Source: Myxococcota bacterium (GTDB taxonomy: Bacteria; Myxococcota_A; Bradymonadia; UBA7976; UBA1532). Taken from it: a stretch of 64,000 nucleotides of DNA. Below are positions 28,737 through 37,236 of the stretch, piece by piece; position 1 is the stretch's first letter; each line of letters opens with the position of its first letter. The notes under the pieces are model-generated. The model was not told the DNA's origin. It saw only the letters and a program-made list of their open reading frames with translations, and did not search any database. A program made the translations under genes and the position numbers. Location: NCBI GenBank assembly GCA_963169045.1, contig CAUJDF010000079.1, forward strand, positions 62,001 through 126,000, read 5' to 3'.

Positions 28737-29415
28737 TCAGCTCGGGTCGCTGGGCGGGGCGGGGATGGCGGGCGGGGCGGGGATGGCGGGCTCGCGGGCG
28801 GCGGCCTCGCGGTTGCGGCGGCGCGTCCGGGCGACCTGCTCCACCTGACGGCGCACGCGGCGGCTCACCGCCTGGCGGGCGAGGGCCGGGTGGTGGCGGA
28901 AGGCGAACCGGGCCGCGGCCTGGACCTGCTTCATGCGCCTGCGCAGCCCCGTGACGAGCGCGGCCTGGCGCGCGACGAGGCCGTCGCGGTCGTCGGCGGC
29001 GTTCTCGTGCGCCTCGACGATGCGGCGCGCCGCGTCGATCTGCGCCGGATCGAAGGCGGGCATGGCGCGCAGCGCGTCGAGGTGCCCCTCGGCCACGGTG
29101 ACGTGGTGGTCGAGCGCGACCGTCCACGGCGTCGCCTCCTCCGAGCGCGGCACCTCGGCCTTCAACGCCGCCACGACGTCGGGCAGCGTGTCGTCGCGGA
29201 AGGACAGGCACTCGAGCGCGGCCCGGATCTCGAACGCGGCGCGCCGCCTCGACCGGGACGGTCTCGGCCGGCCGCATCAGCGCGACGTTGACCACCTTCA
29301 ACTCGAGGGCGAGGTCGCGCAGCGCCCGCGCCGCGTCCTCCGGCAGCCCGGCGTCGACCAGGCCCGGCAGGCTCGCGCGGCCGCGCTGCCCTTCGGGGGC
29401 CCGGTCATCGGGCGC
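28737..29415 (-). pseudogene. Helical hypothetical protein, frameshifted
   Basis: The last 145 codons (28737-29174) form an intact frame rich in Ala, Arg and Glu helices, with a basic tail (MKQVQAAARFAFRHHPA) and a Pro-rich end. The same protein clearly begins upstream: a good N-terminal sequence (GLPEDAARALRDLALELKVV, then MRPAETVPVEAAR) is read in another frame down to about 29240, where one extra base, or two missing, would restore a continuous frame. The start codon could not be placed, because this region runs into low-complexity repeats. No family is recognised. Confidence 0.5.
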
Positions 29416-29501
29416 CGCCGGGGCCGGTGGGCGCTCGCCCGCGGCCGACGCGCGCCCGCGCGCAGGACGGGGTGGCGCCGGCGAGGCCGCGCGGACGTGC
29501 G

Positions 29502-29666
29502 GCGAGGTCGACGCGAGGTCGAACCGGGTCGAAGGGAGGAGCGCGAGGTCGACGCGAGGCCGGGCGAGGTCGACGCGGAGCCGGCGAGGTCGGGAGCGCG
29601 AGCGACGTCGAACGGTGTGCCAGCGCGGACGACCGACGCTCCGCCGCGGACGACCGACGCCCCGCC
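29502..29666. repeat. GTCGAC-rich direct repeats and a 21-bp tandem
   Basis: GCGAGGTCGACGCGAGG occurs at 29502-29518 and 29543-29559, with a near copy at 29564-29580. A separate tandem of two 21-base units (GCGGACGACCGACGCTCCGCC) fills 29625-29666 with one mismatch. No gene is credible between about 29416 and 29693 (roughly 280 bases); this repeat block is most of what it contains. Confidence 0.65.
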
Positions 29667-29693
29667 GCGTGCGCGGCGCCCCGCCGCCAGCCG

Positions 29694-30539
29694 TCAGGCG
29701 CGCGTCTTCCCGTCGGCCCGCTCGTTCCCGCCGGCGCGCGGCAGGCCGTACACGTCGAGGATCGGCGGCTCGCTGTTCGGATCGCAGCGGTACTTCGTGA
29801 AGTCGGACACGCCCGCCTCGCGCAGCGCGTCCAGCACCAGCAGCGCGCGCCCCGTGTGCTCGAGCGGCGGCCGCTTCACGATCTCCCACAGCGCGTCGGC
29901 CACGATCTCGGCCTTGTACCAGACCGACGGCCCGCCCAGGCCGAAGTTGATCGTCGCCGCCGTCTCGATCGCCGTCTCCGGCCACAGCGCCACGCCGGCG
30001 ACGTTGTCCTTCCGGTGCTCCGCCGCCACGCCGAGCGCCACCATCGTCATGCCGAACTTGCTGATGAGGTAGCCGCACTTGCCGCCGAGCGCGTCCAGCG
30101 AGACGGGCGGGCTCAACGTGACGAAGTGCCCGCCGCCGGCCTTGATGAGGTGGGGCAGCGCCGAGTAGGCGAGCGCGTAGGCGCCGCGCGCGTTCACCTC
30201 GTTGACGAGGTCGTATTTGCGGACGGGCGTCTCGAGGATGGGCTTCCACCACAGCGCGCCGGCGTTGTGCACGGCGACGTCGAGGCGACCGAAGCGCTCG
30301 ACGGCGGCGGCCACGCCCGCCTCGACCTGCGCCGCGTCGCGGACGTCCATCTTCACCGCGAGCGCCGGGACGCCGAGCGCCTCGCACTCGCGGACCGTGT
30401 CGTGGATGGTGCCGGGCAGCCGCGGATCGGCCTCCGTCGTCTTCGCCGCCGCGACGACCGCGTATCCCTCGCCCGCGAGGCGCAGCGCGATGGACTTGCC
30501 GATGCCGCGGCTCGCGCCGGTGATGATGGCGACCTTCAT
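29694..30539 (-). CDS. Short-chain dehydrogenase (HSDL2-like)
   Basis: A 281-residue SDR oxidoreductase, NAD(P)-dependent. Cofactor motif TGASRGIG at residue ~8, NAG at ~93, and catalytic Tyr-Lys in GYLISKFG with a preceding Ser in TLSPP. The C-terminal extension and the KYDLVNEVNARGAY segment resemble the SDR part of hydroxysteroid dehydrogenase-like 2 proteins. The substrate cannot be predicted. It lies three bases after the antiporter gene on the same strand, so they share a message. Confidence 0.88.
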   Translation of the reverse strand: MKVAIITGASRGIGKSIALRLAGEGYAVVAAAKTTEADPRLPGTIHDTVRECEALGVPALAVKMDVRDAAQVEAGVAAAVERFGRLDVAVHNAGALWWKPILETPVRKYDLVNEVNARGAYALAYSALPHLIKAGGGHFVTLSPPVSLDALGGKCGYLISKFGMTMVALGVAAEHRKDNVAGVALWPETAIETAATINFGLGGPSVWYKAEIVADALWEIVKRPPLEHTGRALLVLDALREAGVSDFTKYRCDPNSEPPILDVYGLPRAGGNERADGKTRA

Positions 30540-30542
30540 GTC

Positions 30543-32018
30543 TCACTCCTCGTATTGCTGACCCATGATGAGGCGCACGTAATCGCGATCCTCGCGCGTG
30601 CATACCACGTAAACGTGGTCGCCCGGCCGCAGGATCGTGCTGCCCCGCGGCGCGATGAGCGTCCGGCCGCGCACCACCATCACCACCGCCGCCTCGCCGG
30701 GGAACGGGACCTCCGACAGCGGCGAGCCCGCCACCGCGCTCGCCTCGCCGATATAGAACGCGAGCAGCTCGCCCTCGAGGTCGTGCGCCGACGCGACCTC
30801 GAGCACCGCCGGCGGCGGCGGCGGCGCGCCGGACTCGAGCGAGAGCTTGCGCGTGAGCCACCCGACCGATCCGCCCTGCAACAGCACGCTCACCAGCACG
30901 ACGAAGAACACGACGTCGAACAGGTAGCGCCCCGCCGGCACCCCGGCGAGCACCGGGAACGTCGCGAGGACGATCGGCACCGCCCCGCGCAGGCCGACCC
31001 AGCACAGGAAGAACTGCTCGCGCCACGGGAGCCGGAACGGCAGCAGCAGCGGCAGCACCGCCAGCGGCCGCGCGATCACGAAGAGGAACAGGCCGAGCGC
31101 GATGCCCTGGCCGGCGACGTCGATGGCGCGCGACGGCGTGACGAGCAGGCCGAGCATCAGGAACATCGCCACCTGGGAGAACCAGGCCACGCCGTCGTGC
31201 ACGCGCCGGATGCCGACGTGGTAGGGCAGGGCGCCGTTCCCGAGCACCATGCCGGCGAGGTACACGGCGAGGAAGCCGCTGCCGCCGAGCAGCGTCGCCA
31301 CCCCGAAGGTGAGCAGCGCGAGGCCCAGCGTGAACACGGGGTAGAGCCCGATCGCCGGCAGCCGCGTGCGCCGCAGGGCGAAGCGGCTGCCGCGCCCGAG
31401 CGCGATGCCGACCGCCGCGCCGATCACGAGCTGCAGGACGACGTCCGGCACGATCCGCCAGCCCAGCGGGCCGCCGCCGACGATCTGGTCGGTGATCGCC
31501 AGCGTCAGCAGCACGGCCATCGGGTCATTGAGGCCGGACTCGAGCTCGAGGATGGTCCCGACGCGCTGCTTCAGGTGCAGACCGCTCGAGCGCAGGATCG
31601 AGAAGACCGCCGCCGCGTCCGTGGACGACACGACGGCGCCGACGAGCAGCGCCAGCATCCACGGCAGCCCCAGCAGCCGCGCCCCCAGCGCGAGCACCAG
31701 CGCCGTCACCGCCACGCCCACCGTGGCGAGCACCGTCGACGGCACGAGGCCGCGCCGCACTGCGGCCAGCGGCGTGTTGAAGCCGCCGTCGAACAGGATG
31801 AAGACCAGCGCCACCGTGCCCGCGCGGAATGCGAACTGGTAGTCGTCGAAGACGATGCGGCCGAGGCCCTCTTCGCCGGCCAGCATGCCCATGCAGAGGA
31901 AGAGCAGCGCGGTGGGCAGGCCGAGCCGCCCGGAAGCGCGGCTCATCAGCACGCTGATCGCCAGCAGCGCGCCGCCGAGGGTGAGCAACCATGCGGTCAG
32001 GTTCGGTTCGTCCACCAC
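30543..32018 (-). CDS. CPA1 K+/H+ antiporter, NhaP2/CvrA type
   Basis: A 491-residue inner-membrane cation/proton antiporter. About 12 membrane helices fill residues ~5-385, with the ion-binding region ALLVGAVVSSTDAAAVFSIL and LESGLNDPMAVLL typical of CPA1. A C-terminal RCK_C domain (~405-485) follows, as in NhaP2/CvrA, where it regulates activity through nucleotides or ions. GTG is the apparent start, and no strong ribosome-binding site is visible. First gene of a two-gene operon with the SDR enzyme. Confidence 0.9.
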   Translation of the reverse strand: MVDEPNLTAWLLTLGGALLAISVLMSRASGRLGLPTALLFLCMGMLAGEEGLGRIVFDDYQFAFRAGTVALVFILFDGGFNTPLAAVRRGLVPSTVLATVGVAVTALVLALGARLLGLPWMLALLVGAVVSSTDAAAVFSILRSSGLHLKQRVGTILELESGLNDPMAVLLTLAITDQIVGGGPLGWRIVPDVVLQLVIGAAVGIALGRGSRFALRRTRLPAIGLYPVFTLGLALLTFGVATLLGGSGFLAVYLAGMVLGNGALPYHVGIRRVHDGVAWFSQVAMFLMLGLLVTPSRAIDVAGQGIALGLFLFVIARPLAVLPLLLPFRLPWREQFFLCWVGLRGAVPIVLATFPVLAGVPAGRYLFDVVFFVVLVSVLLQGGSVGWLTRKLSLESGAPPPPPAVLEVASAHDLEGELLAFYIGEASAVAGSPLSEVPFPGEAAVVMVVRGRTLIAPRGSTILRPGDHVYVVCTREDRDYVRLIMGQQYEE

Positions 32019-32089
32019 CGCACCGCATCCAGTCGAGCGCGGCCCGAGTCTCCCCGAGTAGGGGCGGCGACGCGAGGAGAAGGAGCCGA

Positions 32090-32818
32090 ATGATGATGCG
32101 GGTCGGCCTGATGGCGTTCTTCCTGTCGAGCGTCTCCGCCTGCGCCGGCGCGCCGCCGCCGGCGCCCGAGCCCGCGCCCGCGCCGGCGCCGCCGCTGATC
32201 GAGGACCTCGGCGAGGCGCGGCACGGCATCAACACCACCGTCCCGCTCGCGCAGCGGTACTTCGACCAGGGCCTGGCGCTCGTCTGGTCCGCGCGCCGCC
32301 CCGAGGCGGAGGCGTCGTTCCGCGAGGCGGCGCGCCTCGACCCGCACTGCGCCATCTGCTGGTGGGGCGTGGCGCTGTCGCTCGGACCCGACGTGGACGG
32401 CGGCCCCGTCGACGAGCGCGGCGCCTTCGCCGCCCTCGAGCGCGCCGTCGAGCTCTCCGACCGCGCCAGCGAGGCCGAGCGCGCCTACATCTTCGCCCTG
32501 TCCCGCCGGCACGGGCCGCTGGCCGTCGGCGACCGCGCCGCGCTCGACGCCGCCTACGCCGAGGCCATGCGCGCGGTGGTCGCCGCGTGGCCCGGCGACC
32601 CGGACGCCGCCGCGCTCCTCGCCGAGGCGCTGCTCGTGGCGCAGGGCGCCGGCTCGCCGGACGCCGCCAAGACGCTCGAGCACGTCCTCGCCGCGTCCCC
32701 CGGCCACGCCGGCGCCGTCCACCTCTCGATGCACGCGCTCGGCAAGTGCGTCGCGCCCGTCCCGGCGGCGGCCCACCTGCGTGAGCTCGCCGTCCGTCTC
32801 GACTGCCCCCTTCATTAG
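32090..32818 (+). CDS. TPR lipoprotein, C-terminally truncated
   Basis: A 242-residue lipoprotein (lipobox VSAC) with GAGAAGGAG before ATG 32090. After a Pro/Ala linker it matches the first half of a widespread TPR family whose members run to about 550 residues (AEASFREAARLDPHCAICWWGVALSLGP). It stops just after HLSMHAL, where that family normally continues with the PAHxYxRxG repeats. The convergent gene begins 70 bases later, so the rest is absent, not shifted. It is probably a truncated derivative. Confidence 0.65.
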   Translation: MMMRVGLMAFFLSSVSACAGAPPPAPEPAPAPAPPLIEDLGEARHGINTTVPLAQRYFDQGLALVWSARRPEAEASFREAARLDPHCAICWWGVALSLGPDVDGGPVDERGAFAALERAVELSDRASEAERAYIFALSRRHGPLAVGDRAALDAAYAEAMRAVVAAWPGDPDAAALLAEALLVAQGAGSPDAAKTLEHVLAASPGHAGAVHLSMHALGKCVAPVPAAAHLRELAVRLDCPLH

Positions 32819-32832
32819 ATAGGGCCGTCGCT

Positions 32833-32859
32833 CGGGCCGCCCGGTGACAGCCCGGCCCG
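32833..32859. terminator. Hairpin between convergent genes
   Basis: CGGGCCG (32833-32839) and CGGCCCG (32853-32859) form a 7-bp stem around a 13-base loop in the 69-base gap between convergent genes. No T run. Confidence 0.35.
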
Positions 32860-32887
32860 GCGCAGCAGCGCGAGCGCCTCCGCCCGG

Positions 32888-34201
32888 TCAGGCCTCGAGC
32901 GCGCCGAGCGAGTCGGTGACGTGGCCGGCCTCGGCGCCGAACCCGCCGAGCGGAATGCCGGCGCCGCGGAGCGCGGTGAGCACCGCCTTGCTGGCGTTCT
33001 CGCGCCCGTGCGAGCGGTAGTGGACGCCGCCGCGCAGCCGCCCGCCGCCCTTGCCGGCGATGAGGATCGGGAACTCGTCGTTGGAGTGGACGTTCCCCTC
33101 GGAGAGCTCGGTCGTGCAGAGGATGGAGCAGTGGTCGAGCAGGTTGCCGTCGCCCTCGGGCGTGTCGCGCAGGCGCCGGAGGAAGTGGGCCAGCTGCTCC
33201 ATGATGAAGACGACCGCCCGGTGCACGGTGGGCTGCGGCGCGCCCTCGTCGTGGCACATCTGGTGGAGGCCGTTGTTCGCGCCCGCCGGCCACACCACCA
33301 CGCCCGAGCCCGCGCTGCTGTACATGACCGAGAACGCGCGCGTCATGTCGCAGGCGAGCGCGAGGGCCATGAGCTCCGACATGGCGACGTTGCGCTCGGC
33401 CAGCTGCTCGCGGCCGTCCACGTCGGGGAAGTCGGCGGGCGCGCCCGGCGTCGCGCACCGCGCCGCCCCCGCCGCCAGCCGCAGCTCGATGGCGCGGACG
33501 CTCTCGAAGTGCTGCTCGAGCCGCTGCCGGTCCCGCGCGCCCACTCTGCCCTGCAGTCCGCGGATCTGCGCGTTCACCACGTCGAGCACGCTCTTGCGCG
33601 CGAAGTCGAGCTGCGGCGCCGTCGGCCCCATCCCGAAGAGGCGCTCGAACACCCGGCGCGGTTCGTACTCCGACGGGTTCACGTTGTTCGGGCCGTTGTG
33701 CGAGAGGTGCTGGAAGGTCGTGCCCTCGTCGGTGCCGCGGAAGCGGGCAACCGCCACCTCGATCGACCGGTACGGCGTCTGCCCCTCGAACGCGGCGGCC
33801 GCGATCTGGTCGCACGAGGGCCCGGCGAACGTCGACACGATGGTGTCGCGCGTCGTGCCCACCTGGTGGTAGCGCATCCCGGTCATGATGCCGGTCATGC
33901 CCGAGTGGTGCGGGTGCGTGGCCGTCTTGATCTCGAGGCCGGTGACGGGGCTCACCCAGTCGCGCACGTCGTTCAGCGGCGCGAGCTCGGCGCGCGGGCG
34001 AAAGCCTGTGCCCTCGCCGTCGGGGATCCAGTGCTCGCGCCGGACGCCGTTGCCCCAGAACCACACGCCGAACCGCGTCGGGATGGGCCGGCCGTCGGCG
34101 AGCGCGTCGCCGTTGCTGCCGAGCATCGCCTCGAGCGTCGGCAGGGCGATCGTCGCCGCCGCCCCGCCGAGCACGCCACGGAGGAACGTCCGCCGGTCCA
34201 T
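32888..34201 (-). CDS. DUF1552 protein, Tat-exported
   Basis: A 437-residue DUF1552 protein. The N-terminus MDRRTFLRGVLGGAAA is a twin-arginine signal, so it is exported folded. The mature part has the family segments RFGVWFWGNGV, PVTGLEIKTATHPHHSGM and LSHNGPNNVNPSEYEP. These proteins are common in Planctomycetes and Myxococcota and are usually encoded next to DUF1592 cytochrome-like proteins, as here, where the gap is one base. Its biochemical role is not established. Confidence 0.9.
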   Translation of the reverse strand: MDRRTFLRGVLGGAAATIALPTLEAMLGSNGDALADGRPIPTRFGVWFWGNGVRREHWIPDGEGTGFRPRAELAPLNDVRDWVSPVTGLEIKTATHPHHSGMTGIMTGMRYHQVGTTRDTIVSTFAGPSCDQIAAAAFEGQTPYRSIEVAVARFRGTDEGTTFQHLSHNGPNNVNPSEYEPRRVFERLFGMGPTAPQLDFARKSVLDVVNAQIRGLQGRVGARDRQRLEQHFESVRAIELRLAAGAARCATPGAPADFPDVDGREQLAERNVAMSELMALALACDMTRAFSVMYSSAGSGVVVWPAGANNGLHQMCHDEGAPQPTVHRAVVFIMEQLAHFLRRLRDTPEGDGNLLDHCSILCTTELSEGNVHSNDEFPILIAGKGGGRLRGGVHYRSHGRENASKAVLTALRGAGIPLGGFGAEAGHVTDSLGALEA

Positions 34202-34202
34202 C

Positions 34203-35948
34203 TCAGTTCCCCCCTTCGGCAGCGGGCATCTCCACCTCGTCGGACGGCGGCGCCGCCCCCCGGAAGCCCTCGCTCAGCACGATCGCCGTCGCCAGCGCCA
34301 CGACCCGGTGCCCGCCCTCGCGGAACTCGCGCCCGAGGCGCCGCACCACGCCGATCTCGCCGCGCTCCTCGAGGTGCCCCGTCGCGTGCCGGTACATGCG
34401 CCGCGCCATGCAGTCGCCGAACTGGGCGTCCTCGCGCACCAGCGCGCCGAGCGCCCGCGCGCCGTCGATCGCCACGCCCTGCACGCCGGCGGTCGCGTCG
34501 ATCGGCAGCCCGCTCTCGGTCGTGCGCCACGCCCCGATCGCGTCGAAGTTCTCGAGCGCGAGGCCGATCGGGTCCATGTGCTGGTGGCAGCCGTTGCACG
34601 TCGGGTCCACGGCGTGCCGTGTCAGCTTCTGCCGCGTCGTCTGCGGCCCTTCGCCCCCGACCCCGTCGAGGTTGGTGACGACGCCCGGCGGCGGCGGCGG
34701 GACGTCGAAGCACAGCAGGTTCGCCTGGATGAACTTCCCGCGCCGCGTCGGCGAGGTGACCGTGTGGTGCGCGTTCACCGCCAGCACGCCCGCCATCGAC
34801 AGCAGGCCGCCGCGCGCGCCGTCCGCCGGCAGCTCCGCGGCCACGAGCGCCTCGCCCTCGGGCGCCGGGAGGTGGTAGAGCGCCGCCAGCTCCGCGTTGA
34901 CGAAGGTCTCGCGCGTGGTCAACAGCTCCCGGAAGTCGGCGTCGCGCTCGAACACCAGGTGGTCGACGACCGCCTCGATCTCGGCGCGCATCGACCGGCC
35001 CAGCGTGTCGCTCATCTGCGGGAACGTCGCCCGGTCCTTCTCGAGGTGGTCGAGCTCCCCGAGCGAGAGGTACTCGCCGAAGTACGCGCGCATGGCCTCG
35101 CGCGCCCGCGGATCGGCGAGCATGCGCGCCGCCTGGGCCCGCAGGCCCGCGTCCGTCACCAGCTCGCCGCGATCGGCGGCGTCGAGCAGCGCGTCGTCCG
35201 GCGGCGAGCTCCACAGGAAGTAGGCGAGGCGGCTGGCCATCTCGTGATTGGTGTAGCGGCGCTTCGCCGGATCGGCCGGATCGGGCTCGCCGACCTCGGC
35301 GCGAAAGAGAAAGTCAGGCGCCTGCAGCATCGCGGCGACGGTGAAGCGCAGGGCCGCCCACGGATCGCGGAAACTGCCCGTCAGCTCCGCGTGGAGGCCG
35401 GCGAGGCGGTCGATCTCCTCGGGGGCGAGCGGCCTGCGCCACGCGCGTCGTCCGAACCGGGCGAAGAAATCGCGGACGCAGGCGGCGTCGGCGGGCTCGC
35501 AGCCGACGAGCGCCGCCCGGCGTGACGCGTCGTCGAACACCTGGCCGGTGACGTCGAGCGCCGCCGCCTCGAACTGCTCCGCCGCGCGCGGCGAGATGGT
35601 GAGCTCCGCGGCGCCCACCGTGCTGAAGCCGTGGAGCGGGGTGTCGACCTCGAGGTCGTCGGGGAGGCGCACGTCGCCGAGGGCGTGCCGCACGCTGTTC
35701 ACGTACTGGGTGCGCGTGAGGCGATGCAGCGTCGCCGGCGACGGCCGGAAGGGCGGCCCCGCCGGCGCCTCGCCCGGCAGACCCTCGTCCGGCGGCGCCA
35801 TCGGCTCGTCGTCGCCACCGGCGCCGTCGTCGCCATCGTCGCCACGCCCGGGTGCCGGCGCGGTCGCCGGCGCCTCGATCGTCTCGAGGCGCCCCTCGCC
35901 ACATCCCCACAGCAGGAGCACCGCGCTCAAGGAGTGCCACCGTCTCAT
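34203..35948 (-). CDS. DUF1592-family lipoprotein with heme-like CxxCH
   Basis: A 581-residue lipoprotein (lipobox LLWGC; ATG 35948 after GGAGGG) with the domain order seen in DUF1595/DUF1592/DUF1588/DUF1585 proteins: RLTRTQYVNSVRHALG near the N-terminus, FGRRAWRRPLAPEEIDR, YTNHEMASRLAYFLWSSPPD, SPTRRGKFIQANLLC, and DPTCNGCHQHMDPIGLALENFDAIG. The CNGCH motif could attach a c-type heme. It precedes the DUF1552 gene in the same operon. The pair probably works outside the cytoplasm in a redox or polymer-processing role, which is inference. Confidence 0.92.
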   Translation of the reverse strand: MRRWHSLSAVLLLWGCGEGRLETIEAPATAPAPGRGDDGDDGAGGDDEPMAPPDEGLPGEAPAGPPFRPSPATLHRLTRTQYVNSVRHALGDVRLPDDLEVDTPLHGFSTVGAAELTISPRAAEQFEAAALDVTGQVFDDASRRAALVGCEPADAACVRDFFARFGRRAWRRPLAPEEIDRLAGLHAELTGSFRDPWAALRFTVAAMLQAPDFLFRAEVGEPDPADPAKRRYTNHEMASRLAYFLWSSPPDDALLDAADRGELVTDAGLRAQAARMLADPRAREAMRAYFGEYLSLGELDHLEKDRATFPQMSDTLGRSMRAEIEAVVDHLVFERDADFRELLTTRETFVNAELAALYHLPAPEGEALVAAELPADGARGGLLSMAGVLAVNAHHTVTSPTRRGKFIQANLLCFDVPPPPPGVVTNLDGVGGEGPQTTRQKLTRHAVDPTCNGCHQHMDPIGLALENFDAIGAWRTTESGLPIDATAGVQGVAIDGARALGALVREDAQFGDCMARRMYRHATGHLEERGEIGVVRRLGREFREGGHRVVALATAIVLSEGFRGAAPPSDEVEMPAAEGGN

Positions 35949-36015
35949 GACCGGCTCCCTCCGCTCTTTGACGGATAGTAGCTCGCTCCGGACGGCGCCC
36001 ATATATAAAGGAGGG

Positions 36016-37218
36016 ATGAAGCGTCTCTTGCTGCTCGTCCCGCTGTCCGGCTGTCAGGGCGACGCCGACCTGGCGGGTGGACCGGCGCCCGCGGGCGAGA
36101 CGATCGCCGATGGCGGTGCCCTGCCCGACACCGCCGTCCTGCCCGACGCCTTCGTCCTGCCCGACATGGCGCGGCCGGCGCCGGGCTGCGAGATCGGCGA
36201 CGCCGACGGTGACGGGTGGGGGACGAGCGACGCCTGCGAGGCGCCCGACTGCGACGAGGCCAACCGCTACATCCACCCCGGCGCCGTCGAAGCCTGCAAC
36301 GGCCTCGACGAGGACTGCGACGGCGCCATCGACGAGTCCCTCGAGACGGCGGCCTGCGGCGTCGGCGCCTGTCGTCGCGAGGTGCCCAACTGCGCGGACG
36401 GCCGGCCGCAGCGCTGCGTGCCCGCCGAGCCCGCGCCCGAGGCGTGCAACGGCGCCGACGACGACTGCGACGGCCTCGTCGACGAGGAGGCCGCCGTCGA
36501 GACGTGCGGCGTGGGCGCCTGCGCGCGCCGCGCGTCCTGCGAGGGCGGCGCGACGGGCGCCTGTACGCCCGGCGAGCCGGTCCCCGAGGGGTGCAACGGC
36601 CGGGACGACGACTGCGACGGCGCCACCGACGAGGGGTTCCGCGCGTCGACCGACGAGGTGCCGTACGGCGAGCTCGCCGGTCGGCACGACGTCTGCGACG
36701 GCGGCCGCGAGCGCATCGGCCCCAACTGCAACGCGGCCATGAGCCGCTGGTGCAACGGCCGCGACTGCCGCAACACCGGCTTTGGGCCCGTCGAGAACAA
36801 TGGCGGTCTCGCCTACGTGACGTGCGTCGGCGCCGCTGCCGTCGAGGGCGTGCCGTTCGCCGTGCTCGCGCAGCACCACGCGCCCTGCAACGGCGCGCCC
36901 GAGCGCATCGGCCCCAACTGCAACGCCGCCATCCATCGCTACTGTCGCGCCCGCGGGCACGTGAGCGGCTTCGGCCCCGTCGAGAGCGGGCCCGACGCCC
37001 TCTCGGTCGCCTGCGTCGGCGACGGCGCCGAGGTCGTCGGCACGCGCTACTCGGAGCTCGTCGGCATCCACGACGGCTGCGACGGAGGCGCGCAGCGCAT
37101 CGGCCCGCACTGCAACGCCGCCATCCACCGCTTCTGCAACCGTCGCGGCTTCGCGAGCGGCTTCGGGCCGGTGGAGAACAGCGGGGACGATCTGGCGGTG
37201 GTGTGCCTGCGGCCGTGA
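36016..37218 (+). CDS. Lipoprotein with three MopE motifs and three GFGPVE repeats
   Basis: A 400-residue lipoprotein (lipobox LSGC; AAAGGAGGG before ATG). Residues ~60-210 carry three MopE-type Cys/Asp motifs of the form CNGxDxDCDGxxDE (at ~94, 144 and 193). The C-terminal half is three 64-residue repeats, each starting with Y/F-x-x-L and H, then RIGP(N/H)CNAA, a second Cys, GFGPVE and VxCV. This repeat module is regular and I do not recognise it. The divergent upstream gene is 67 bases away; that gap contains an unusual ATATATAAAG stretch directly before the Shine-Dalgarno. Confidence 0.8.
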   Translation: MKRLLLLVPLSGCQGDADLAGGPAPAGETIADGGALPDTAVLPDAFVLPDMARPAPGCEIGDADGDGWGTSDACEAPDCDEANRYIHPGAVEACNGLDEDCDGAIDESLETAACGVGACRREVPNCADGRPQRCVPAEPAPEACNGADDDCDGLVDEEAAVETCGVGACARRASCEGGATGACTPGEPVPEGCNGRDDDCDGATDEGFRASTDEVPYGELAGRHDVCDGGRERIGPNCNAAMSRWCNGRDCRNTGFGPVENNGGLAYVTCVGAAAVEGVPFAVLAQHHAPCNGAPERIGPNCNAAIHRYCRARGHVSGFGPVESGPDALSVACVGDGAEVVGTRYSELVGIHDGCDGGAQRIGPHCNAAIHRFCNRRGFASGFGPVENSGDDLAVVCLRP

Positions 37219-37236
37219 GGCCGGCGGGGCGGGGGG

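Noticed and set aside
29416-29693. Coding sequence in the GTCGAC-rich gap
   Set aside because: Open frames here are only repeats of Arg/Asp codons with no start or ribosome-binding site.
35949-36015. TATATA as the -10 box of the MopE lipoprotein
   Set aside because: It lies directly before the Shine-Dalgarno, so transcription would begin inside or after the ribosome-binding site.
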